Below, piece after piece: positions 1-5,886 of a stretch of 13,357 nt of DNA. How positions within the stretch are numbered: position 1 is the stretch's first letter; the number at the start of each line of letters is the position of its first letter. The notes beneath the pieces are model-generated. The model worked only from the letters and a program-made list of their open reading frames with translations, searched no databases and was not told where the DNA came from. Source of the stretch: an uncultured Zoogloea sp. (GTDB lineage: Bacteria > Pseudomonadota > Gammaproteobacteria > Burkholderiales > Rhodocyclaceae); contig CALBTT010000137.1 of the NCBI GenBank assembly GCA_937967645.1, positions 1 through 13,357 of the forward strand. Direction: 5' to 3'. Position numbers and translations under genes: made by a program.

Positions 1-926
1 GCCTGCTGGTCGGCCCAGTAGCTGGAGCGCACCATGGGGCCGCAGGCGGCGTTCTTGAAGCCCATCTTCAGCGCTTCGGTCTCGAACATCTTGAAGGTGT
101 CGGGATGGACGTAGCGCAGCACCGGCAGGTGGCCGCCGGAGGGCTGCAGGTACTGGCCGATGGTGAGCATGTCCACGTCGTGGGCGCGCATGTCGCGCAT
201 GACCTCGAGGATCTCGTCATCGGTCTCGCCGAGGCCGACCATCAGGCCGGACTTGGTGTTGACCTCCGGGTGGCGGGCCTTGAACTGCTTGAGCAGCTCG
301 AGGGAGTAGGCGTAGTCGGCGCCCGGGCGGGCCTGCTTGTAGAGGCGCGGCACGGTCTCGAGGTTGTGGTTCATCACGTCGGGCGTGGCCTGGTCGAAGA
401 TGTCCAGGGCGATCTCCATGCGGCCGCGGAAGTCGGGCACCAGCACCTCGATGGTGGTTTTGGGGCTGGCCTCGCGGGTGGAGCGGATGCACTCGACGAA
501 GTGCTGGGCGCCGCCGTCGCGCAGGTCGTCCCGGTCCACGCTGGTGATCACCACGTAGTTGAGGCGCATGGCGGCGATGGTCTTGGCCAGGTTGGCCGGC
601 TCGTTCACGTCGAGGGGCTCGGGGCGGCCGTGGCCCACGTCGCAGAAGGGACAGCGGCGGGTGCAGATGTCGCCCATGATCATGAAGGTGGCCGTGCCCT
701 TGCCGAAGCATTCGTGGATGTTCGGGCAGGAGGCTTCCTCGCAGACGGTGTGCAGCTTGTGCTCGCGCAGGGTGTCCTTGATCTCGTTGAAGCGTTCGAC
801 CTCGGCGCCGGCGCCCAGCTTGATGCGGATCCAGTCGGGTTTCTTGAGGCGCTCGGCGGGAACGATCTTGATGGGGATGCGGGCGGTCTTGGCGGCGCCG
901 CGCTGCTTGCGGCTCTCGGAGTCCAT
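1..926 (-). CDS. lipA: Lipoyl synthase (radical SAM), 3' end cut by window edge
   Basis: Lipoyl synthase inserts two sulfur atoms into protein-bound octanoyl groups to make lipoyl cofactors for 2-oxoacid dehydrogenases and the glycine cleavage system; it is cytosolic. The reading frame runs from an ATG at 926 off the left edge (308 complete codons). The auxiliary cluster motif CX4CX5C is seen at C62, C67 and C73. The radical SAM motif CX3CX2C is at C88, C92 and C95 (CTRRCPFC). The C-terminal RSSY motif, whose serine ligates the auxiliary cluster, is at residues 300-303. E. coli LipA is about 321 residues, so only a short tail is missing. The start is supported by an AAGGA Shine-Dalgarno about 9 bases upstream. 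It lies 17 bp after lipB and is presumably co-transcribed with it. Identification is very secure. Confidence 0.97.
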   Translation of the reverse strand, partial: MDSESRKQRGAAKTARIPIKIVPAERLKKPDWIRIKLGAGAEVERFNEIKDTLREHKLHTVCEEASCPNIHECFGKGTATFMIMGDICTRRCPFCDVGHGRPEPLDVNEPANLAKTIAAMRLNYVVITSVDRDDLRDGGAQHFVECIRSTREASPKTTIEVLVPDFRGRMEIALDIFDQATPDVMNHNLETVPRLYKQARPGADYAYSLELLKQFKARHPEVNTKSGLMVGLGETDDEILEVMRDMRAHDVDMLTIGQYLQPSGGHLPVLRYVHPDTFKMFETEALKMGFKNAACGPMVRSSYWADQQ

Positions 927-943
927 GGGGGCGTGTCCTTTGG

Positions 944-1561
944 TCAGGCGATGGGGGGGACGTCGGGGAAATGTCGCCGGAGGTGGCCGAGAAGCCGCTC
1001 GGCGACTTCGTCGGGTGCCTCGGTCACACCGAAGTCCTTGAGTTGTATGGTCTTGAGCCCACTATAGCCGCAGGGGTTGATCCACGTAAATGGTGTGAGA
1101 TCCATATCGACATTGAGGGACAGGCCGTGGTAAGTGCAGCCGTTCCTGACCCGCAGGCCGAGGGCCGCCACCTTCTCTCCGGCGATATAGACCCCGGGCG
1201 CGCCGTCCTTGCGCTCGGCGTGGAGGCCGTAGTCGGCGATGCAGTCGATCAGGGATTGTTCCAGCAGATTGACCATCTCGCGCACCTTGAGGTGGCGCCG
1301 GTGCAGGTCGAGGAGCAGGTAGGCCACCACCTGGCCGGGGCCGTGGTAGGTGATCTGGCCGCCCCGGTCGATCTTGACCATGGGAATGTCGGTGGCCTGC
1401 AGCAGGTGTTCGGGCTTGCCCGCCTGGCCGAGGGTATAGACCGGCGGGTGCTGGACCAGCCACAGCTCGTCCTCGGTGCCTGCGTCGCGGCTGGAGGTGA
1501 AGTCCTGCATCGCCCGCCAGGTCGGTTCGTAGGGCACCAGGCCCAGGCGCCGGACGATCAC
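944..1561 (-). CDS. lipB: Lipoyl(octanoyl) transferase
   Basis: LipB transfers octanoate from octanoyl-ACP to lipoyl domains, the step before LipA. The 205-residue product has the family signature RGGQITYHGPGQ (residues 66-77), the catalytic lysine K130 in GEKVAALGLRV and the catalytic cysteine C164 in NPCGYSGLKTIQ, which match K135 and C169 of E. coli LipB. The length is normal. The start codon is GTG (1561-1559), overlapping the TGA stop of the upstream DUF493 gene as GTGA, which implies translational coupling. No separate promoter is evident. It is followed after 17 bp by lipA, so the two enzymes of the endogenous lipoylation route are made from one message. Identification is secure. Confidence 0.96.
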   Translation of the reverse strand: MIVRRLGLVPYEPTWRAMQDFTSSRDAGTEDELWLVQHPPVYTLGQAGKPEHLLQATDIPMVKIDRGGQITYHGPGQVVAYLLLDLHRRHLKVREMVNLLEQSLIDCIADYGLHAERKDGAPGVYIAGEKVAALGLRVRNGCTYHGLSLNVDMDLTPFTWINPCGYSGLKTIQLKDFGVTEAPDEVAERLLGHLRRHFPDVPPIA

Positions 1562-1827
1562 AGGACGACCTTGACCATCGGGTGGGACGACAGCTCCTGG
1601 TACAGGGCGTCGAGCTGGGCCTGGGAGGTGGCGTTGAGCGTGCAGGTGATGGCCAGGTAGTTGCCCTTGGCGGAGGGGCGCATCTGCATCGCCCCGGCTT
1701 CGAAGTCCGGGGCGTGGCGCAGCACCACCTCGAGCACCGCCTGGGCGAAACCGTCCACCCGCGCGCCCATGATCTTGATGGGAAACTCGCAGGGAAACTC
1801 AAGCAGGGTGGTGCGTTCTTCAGTCAT
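1558..1827 (-). CDS. ybeD: DUF493 (YbeD-like) small protein
   Basis: An 89-residue protein of the DUF493/YbeD family, found between D-Ala-D-Ala carboxypeptidase genes and lipB in many beta- and gamma-proteobacteria. Its molecular role is not established; the fold is ACT-like/ferredoxin-like, and a link to lipoate metabolism is suspected from context only. Visible family features are the opening LLEFPCEFPIKIMG (from residue 8) and the end HPMVKVVL. The ATG at 1827 was chosen over an in-frame start at 1875 because it gives the family length (E. coli YbeD has 87 residues), while the longer form would overlap the carboxypeptidase gene. It starts 11 bp after that gene's stop, and its own stop overlaps the lipB GTG start. 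The ribosome site is weak (GAGCGAGA), so coupling from upstream is likely. Confidence 0.9.
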   Translation of the reverse strand: MTEERTTLLEFPCEFPIKIMGARVDGFAQAVLEVVLRHAPDFEAGAMQMRPSAKGNYLAITCTLNATSQAQLDALYQELSSHPMVKVVL

Positions 1828-1838
1828 CGGTGTCTCGC

Positions 1839-2963
1839 TCACAGGTTCTTGAACCACAGGCGGATGGCGTCCCACAGGCGGCCGAACCAGCCGGCTTCGG
1901 GGACTTCCTCCAGGGCGACCAGGGGGTATTCGCCCACTGGCTTGCCGTCGAGGCTGAGCTGCAGGGTGCCGACGGCCTGACCCTTCGCCACCGGCGCCAT
2001 CAGGGGCTGCTGGCTGACCACGGTGGCCTTCAGCTTGTCCCCGTCACCCTTCGGCAGGGACAGCACGAAATCGTTCAGGAAGCCAGCCTTGACCATGTTT
2101 TCCTGGCCCTTCCAGATGCGGAACTCCTGCACGGCCTGGTTGGCGCCATACACCTTGACCGTGTCGAAGGCCAGGTAGCCCCAGTTGAGCAGCTTCTGGG
2201 ATTCCTGAGCGCGCACGCTGTCGCTGGTGGTGCCGACCACCACGGACACCAGGCGGCGGTCGTTGCGCTTGGCGGAGGCGATCAGGCAGTAGCCGGCGCT
2301 CTCGGTGTGGCCGGTCTTGACGCCATCGACGGTGGGGTCGATGTAGAGCAGGCGGTTGCGGTTGGGCTGGCGGATCTTGTTGTAGGTGTACTCCTTGATG
2401 GAGTAGATCGGATAGAACTCGGGAAAGTCGCGGATGATCGCGGTGGCCAGGGTGGCCAGGTCGCGCACGGAGGTCAGGTGCGAGGGGTGGGGCAGGCCGG
2501 TGGAGTTCTCGAAGTGGGTGTTCTTCAGGCCGAGGCGGGCTGCTTCCTTGTTCATCAGCTGCACGAAGTTCTCTTCGGAGCCGGCGATCACTTCCGCCAG
2601 GGCGACGCAGGCGTCATTGCCGGACTGGATGATCATGCCGTGGATCAGCTCCTTGACCGTGACCGGCATGTTCGGCTCGATGAACATCTTGGAGCCGGGG
2701 ACCTTCCAGGCCCGCTCGGAGACCGGCACGACCTGCTCGAGGGAGAGGGTCTTGTTCTTGACGGCGGCAAAGCTGAGATAGGCCGTCATCAGCTTGGTCA
2801 GCGAGGCCGGCTCGATCCGCTCATCGAGCTTCTCTGCGGTCAGGGTCTGGCCGGAGCCCACATCGAGGAGCACCCAGGCCTTGGCGGCGACCGTCGGAGG
2901 GGTCATCTGGGCGGAGGCGAGGACCGGAAGGACCAGCAGAAGCAGGATGATGCGACGCAACAT
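1839..2963 (-). CDS. dacC: D-alanyl-D-alanine carboxypeptidase (PBP5/6 type, peptidase S11)
   Basis: A low-molecular-weight penicillin-binding protein that removes the terminal D-Ala of peptidoglycan pentapeptides in the periplasm. The 374-residue product has a signal peptide (MLRRIILLLL..., cleavage near LASA, residues 15-18). The three active-site motifs of serine DD-peptidases are present: SLTK (54-57, acyl serine S54), SGN (114-116) and KTG (216-218). A C-terminal beta domain follows (about 275-355). The extreme C-terminus, WFGRLWDAIRLWFKNL, is the amphipathic helix that anchors PBP5/6 proteins to the inner membrane. The ATG at 2963 was preferred to a GTG at 3008 because a TATAAT hexamer lies between them and because it gives a normal signal peptide; no clear Shine-Dalgarno is seen. 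It heads the cluster with DUF493, lipB and lipA. Whether it should be called dacA or dacC cannot be settled from sequence alone. Confidence 0.94.
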   Translation of the reverse strand: MLRRIILLLLVLPVLASAQMTPPTVAAKAWVLLDVGSGQTLTAEKLDERIEPASLTKLMTAYLSFAAVKNKTLSLEQVVPVSERAWKVPGSKMFIEPNMPVTVKELIHGMIIQSGNDACVALAEVIAGSEENFVQLMNKEAARLGLKNTHFENSTGLPHPSHLTSVRDLATLATAIIRDFPEFYPIYSIKEYTYNKIRQPNRNRLLYIDPTVDGVKTGHTESAGYCLIASAKRNDRRLVSVVVGTTSDSVRAQESQKLLNWGYLAFDTVKVYGANQAVQEFRIWKGQENMVKAGFLNDFVLSLPKGDGDKLKATVVSQQPLMAPVAKGQAVGTLQLSLDGKPVGEYPLVALEEVPEAGWFGRLWDAIRLWFKNL

Positions 2964-2991
2964 GATGAGAAGGAAAAACGAAAAAAGTGCG

Positions 2992-2997
2992 ATTATA
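2992..2997 (-). promoter_or_regulatory. Perfect -10 hexamer upstream of the carboxypeptidase gene
   Basis: On the minus strand this reads TATAAT, preceded by GTGAC, with transcription expected to begin about 7 bases further on. That leaves a leader of about 20 bases before the ATG at 2963. No convincing TTGACA-like -35 is seen at 16-18 bp (GAGCGA at 17 bp), so an activator or an imperfect -10 extension may be involved. It probably drives the carboxypeptidase-DUF493-lipB-lipA cluster. Prediction by eye. Confidence 0.5.
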
Positions 2998-3043
2998 GTC
3001 ACGCCCACGTTCCGTCGCTCCCACGTAATCGTAAGCGGATGCG

Positions 3044-3071
3044 GAACTTTAGGGGCTCACTTCCGGTCTTG
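3044..3071 (+). promoter_or_regulatory. Possible ECF-sigma (RpoE-like) promoter for the metal operon
   Basis: GGAACTT (3043-3049) matches the -35 consensus of RpoE/AlgU-type sigma factors. It is followed after 17 bases by TCTTG (3067-3071), a 3-of-5 match to TCTGA. A start site from this -10 would fall at or next to the ATG at 3079, making the message nearly leaderless. This would fit the absence of a ribosome site there. The -10 match is poor and the site could be chance in a 115-bp intergenic region. No MerR-type or CopR-type operator was recognised nearby. Confidence 0.22.
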
Positions 3072-3078
3072 TGTTGCA

Positions 3079-3393
3079 ATGCGATCCATTCGGCGACTCC
3101 TTTCACTGTTGATGGCCTGTCTCGTCCTTTTCTGGGCGGGTACCTCCATGGCCGACGACAACGTGGAAGCCGCCGCCGAGCTGGCCGACAAGGCCGAGCA
3201 GGTCCAGCAGCTGTCTCCCTTCCTCGATGCAAGCCTGGATCTGGATGCGCCGGATCCGCTGGATTGTCCCGCCCTGGCCTGCGAGCCCCGCATGCAGGCC
3301 CAATTTCTGCTTGAAGATCCTCCAGGGCATGTTCTCTGCCACTGGCTCTCGGTGATACCCAGGCAAACACCGCCACCACCACGCCTGGGCTGA
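3079..3393 (+). CDS. Small exported protein of unknown family at the head of the metal-efflux operon
   Basis: I do not recognise the family. The 104-residue product has a clear signal peptide (residues 1-25: positive MRSIRR, hydrophobic core, cleavage likely after SMA), so the mature protein of about 79 residues should be periplasmic. The mature part begins acidic and helical (DDNVEAAAELADKAEQ). It then has an Asp/Pro-rich stretch with cysteines C63 and C68 (CPALAC), and H84, C87 and H88 (HVLCH), and ends in a proline run (TPPPPRLG). The Cys/His set could bind metal. It lies where czcI sits in Cupriavidus metal operons, but I see no sequence likeness to CzcI. No Shine-Dalgarno precedes the ATG, and no alternative in-frame start lies near it. 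The gene is separated from czcC by 94 bp containing two hairpins, so it may be expressed at a different level. The C-terminal 20 residues look unstructured and a frameshift there cannot be excluded. Confidence 0.62.
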   Translation: MRSIRRLLSLLMACLVLFWAGTSMADDNVEAAAELADKAEQVQQLSPFLDASLDLDAPDPLDCPALACEPRMQAQFLLEDPPGHVLCHWLSVIPRQTPPPPRLG

Positions 3394-3397
3394 CGCA

Positions 3398-3477
3398 GCC
3401 CCTGAGGGGGCCGTTTGCCGGCGGGTTTCGTGCCTGTTGCCTTTCGTTGTCATCGGCAGCGCCCTCAAGGGGTGCTG
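3398..3477 (+). repeat. Two short hairpins in the gap before czcC
   Basis: The 94-bp gap between the small exported-protein gene and czcC holds two hairpins. The first is GCCCC-TGAG-GGGGC (3398-3411). The second pairs CAGCGCCC (3457-3464) with GGGGTGCTG (3469-3477), including one G-U pair, and ends directly against the czcC Shine-Dalgarno (AAGGA, 3478-3482). Both resemble the core hairpin of the 78-bp repeats at the right edge of the window (GCCCCC-CGA-GGGGGC). They could be degraded REP-like elements, RNA-processing or stability signals, or a weak attenuator. No T-run follows either, so a simple Rho-independent terminator is unlikely. Confidence 0.5.
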
Positions 3478-3482
3478 AAGGA
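3478..3482 (+). promoter_or_regulatory. Shine-Dalgarno of czcC
   Basis: AAGGA is followed by TTTTT and then the ATG at 3488, fixing the czcC start. The site abuts the base of the hairpin at 3457-3477, so folding of that hairpin could affect ribosome access. Confidence 0.7.
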
Positions 3483-3487
3483 TTTTT

Positions 3488-4735
3488 ATGTCAAGAAGAT
3501 TTTGTGCGGCCCTCGCCCTGGTGGCGTTGGCTCATTCCGCCCTGGCTGCTGCGCCGGCAGCCGAGCCCTACAAGCTCCAGGCCCTGCGCGATGCGGCCCG
3601 GGCCACCCATCCCTCGTTGCAGGCAGCCCGCTCCATGGTGGAGGCGGGTCGGGCCCAGGTCGTCACGGCGGGCGCCTATCCCAACCCGGAGGTGGAATTC
3701 CTGGCCGGTCGGACCCAGGCCCGGGTGCCGGGTGTCGCCACGGGCGCTTCACAGTCCCTCGAGATCACCCAGCGCATCGACAACCCCTGGCAGCGTGAGG
3801 CGCGCATCGGCGCGGCGGGCTATGGGCTCGAGGCCCGCCAGGCCGAAGGCCGTGTCTTCGAAGTGGATCTGCTGGCGCGCCTCGATCAGCGCTTCTTCGA
3901 ATTGCTGCGGCGGCAGGCCGAGCAGCGGGCCACCAGCGAGGACCTGAGCCTCGCCGAGCAGATCCGTGCGCGGGTCGCCGTCCGCGTCCAGACCGGCGAA
4001 GCGCCGCGTTACGAGCTGATCAAGGCCGACACGGAGCTCCTCAACGCCCAGAAGGCCGCCGAAAGTGCCGGCCTGCGGGTCGCCCAGGCCAAGGCGCTGC
4101 TGCGCAGCATGGTGGGGCCGGGCCTGCCGGTGGATTTCGAGGTAGATGGATCTCTGGCGGCTGGCCCCGCCGTGCCTGCGCTCGAGACCCTGCGCGAGGA
4201 GGTCCTCGCCCGCAACCCGGAGCTGGCCCGTGCCCGCGCCGAGGTCCGCCGGGCTGAGCGCCAGCTGGAGCTGGAGCGGCTGCGCCGCCATCCTGAAGTG
4301 TCCCTGAAGGTGGCCGAGGACCGTGACGTGGAAACCCGCAACAGCCGCATTGGCGTGTTTGCGGTGGTGCCTCTGTGGGACAGGCGCACCGGGCCGGTGG
4401 CCGAGGCGGGGGCCCTGCTGGGCAAGTCCCGCAGCGACCGTGACAACCAGGAGCTGCTGCTTTTGCAGGCCCTGGAGACGGCCTACCGGCATTACGAGAT
4501 CGCCCGCAACCAGGTGAATGCCCTGGAGACCGGCATCCTTCGCCAGGCCGAGGCCGCACTGAAGGTCGCGGAATCCGCCTACCGCTTCGGCGAACGGGGG
4601 ATCCTGGACTATCTCGACGCGCAGCGCGTCTTCCGCGCGGCCCGTAACGAATTGATCACCGCACGTTATGAGTTGCAGCTGGCGTCCATCGAGATCGAGC
4701 GTTTGCGCGCACTGAACATTGAGGAAATGAAATGA
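3488..4735 (+). CDS. czcC: CzcC-like outer-membrane efflux channel
   Basis: Outer-membrane factor of the TolC/OEP family, the exit duct of the tripartite metal pump. The 415-residue length is typical of CzcC. A signal peptide covers residues 1-20 (MSRRFC..., cleavage near SALA), with no lipobox at the usual position. Two OEP repeats are visible: the first begins around ALRDAARATHPSLQAARS (31-48), the second around LREEVLARNPELARARAE (233-250). Each is followed by long helices rich in Ala, Glu and Arg that form the periplasmic tunnel. The C-terminal AYRFGERGILDYLDAQR motif (about 363-379) is characteristic of CzcC-type channels. The stop overlaps the czcB start as ATGA, so the two are translationally coupled. 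Confidence 0.93.
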   Translation: MSRRFCAALALVALAHSALAAAPAAEPYKLQALRDAARATHPSLQAARSMVEAGRAQVVTAGAYPNPEVEFLAGRTQARVPGVATGASQSLEITQRIDNPWQREARIGAAGYGLEARQAEGRVFEVDLLARLDQRFFELLRRQAEQRATSEDLSLAEQIRARVAVRVQTGEAPRYELIKADTELLNAQKAAESAGLRVAQAKALLRSMVGPGLPVDFEVDGSLAAGPAVPALETLREEVLARNPELARARAEVRRAERQLELERLRRHPEVSLKVAEDRDVETRNSRIGVFAVVPLWDRRTGPVAEAGALLGKSRSDRDNQELLLLQALETAYRHYEIARNQVNALETGILRQAEAALKVAESAYRFGERGILDYLDAQRVFRAARNELITARYELQLASIEIERLRALNIEEMK

Positions 4736-5883
4736 CTAAAGCACGTTTTCGTCTGGTTACGCTTCTTGTCAGTGCAGCCCTGGTGACGGCATGTGGCAAG
4801 GCGCCGGAGGAGGCCCCACCCGTTGCCAAGCCGGATCCCGCGCTCGTCGAGCCCAACCCGGAGTTGCGCGCGCAGTTGAAGGTCGATGTGATCAAGACGG
4901 CTCCAGTCGTCCAGTCCTTGCGGGTCGCGGGACGGATCGCCTTTGATGAGCAGTTGCTCGCACGTATCGGATCGACCGTCACGGGCCGGGTTTCGTCCCT
5001 GAACGCCCAGCTCGGGGACGAGGTTCGTCCGGGGTCCGTGCTGGCCATCATCAACAGTACGGAGCTGACCACGGCCCAGCTGGCCTACCTCAAATCCCAG
5101 ACTACGGCCGAACTGAACCGTAAGGCCGTGGAGCGGGCCCGCATCCTGCTGCAGAACGATGTGATCGGCTCGGCGGAGTTGCAACGTCGGGAAACCGAAC
5201 TCGCACTGGCCGATGCCGAGCGGCGTGCCGCGGCAGATCAGTTGCGGGTATTGGGTCTTTCGGAAAAGACGATCGGCTCCCTCGCCAAGTCGGGTGTGAT
5301 TTCGTCCACCACCCCGGTCTCGGCCACGCTGCATGGCGTGGTCGTGGAGCGCAAGGTGACCCCAGGCCAGGTGGTCCAACCCTCCGATGCACTGTTCACG
5401 GTGGCGGATCTGTCCAAGCTGTGGGCTGTGGCGCAGGTTCCGGAGGAGCAGTCGGGGATGGCGCTGACCGGGCAGACGGTGGAGGTTGAAGTCCCTGCGC
5501 TGGATGGCCAGCGATTCAAGGGCAAGGTGATCTTTGTCGGGCAGACCGTGAACCCCCAGACCCGCACTGTCTTGGTGCGGGTGGCCCTCAATAATCCGAC
5601 AGGGCAGCTCAAGCCGGAGATGCTGGCAACCATGCTGATCGATGGCAAGCCCAAGGACACGCTGGTCGTTCCTGCCGGGGCGGTGGTTCGGGAGGACAAC
5701 ACGGACTACGTGTTCCTCTCCAGCGAGGATGGCAAGCGCTTCCGGCAGGTGAAGGTCCAGCTCGGACCTGAAAGTCGTGGGGTCCGCCCCGTCCTGAGTG
5801 GTCTGGCAAGCGGTGCGCAGGTGGTGGTCGATGGGGCCTTCCACCTGAACAACGAACGCCGACGCGTGCTGCTGGGAGGCTGA
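4732..5883 (+). CDS. czcB: CzcB-like membrane-fusion (periplasmic adaptor) lipoprotein
   Basis: Adaptor linking the RND pump to the outer-membrane channel. The 383-residue protein has a lipoprotein signal with lipobox LVTAC (C21), so it should be lipid-anchored. In order there is a barrel-sandwich half-motif (about 78-110), a short alpha-hairpin (about 113-172), the second lipoyl-like half (SATLHGVVVERKVTPGQVV, 197-215), a beta-barrel (about 225-303) and a membrane-proximal domain (about 310-380). The mature N-terminus (22-56) is Pro/Ala/Glu-rich with no Met, His or Cys beyond the lipid cysteine. It therefore lacks both the methionine cluster of CusB and the His-rich segments of some CzcB proteins. 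The ATG overlaps the czcC stop, and the gene is followed by czcA after 3 bp. Confidence 0.93.
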   Translation: MTKARFRLVTLLVSAALVTACGKAPEEAPPVAKPDPALVEPNPELRAQLKVDVIKTAPVVQSLRVAGRIAFDEQLLARIGSTVTGRVSSLNAQLGDEVRPGSVLAIINSTELTTAQLAYLKSQTTAELNRKAVERARILLQNDVIGSAELQRRETELALADAERRAAADQLRVLGLSEKTIGSLAKSGVISSTTPVSATLHGVVVERKVTPGQVVQPSDALFTVADLSKLWAVAQVPEEQSGMALTGQTVEVEVPALDGQRFKGKVIFVGQTVNPQTRTVLVRVALNNPTGQLKPEMLATMLIDGKPKDTLVVPAGAVVREDNTDYVFLSSEDGKRFRQVKVQLGPESRGVRPVLSGLASGAQVVVDGAFHLNNERRRVLLGG

Positions 5884-5886
5884 TCC

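Noticed and set aside
105..1067. Plus-strand frame of 320 codons across lipA
   Set aside because: It is antisense to lipA, whose iron-sulfur motifs are all present. The translation is low-complexity Val/Gly/Ala/His.
1830..3314. Long open frame (494 codons) on the plus strand opposite the carboxypeptidase gene
   Set aside because: It is antisense to a gene with complete catalytic motifs. Its translation is Gly/Ala/Val/Leu/His-rich with no recognisable domain, typical of a GC-rich shadow frame.
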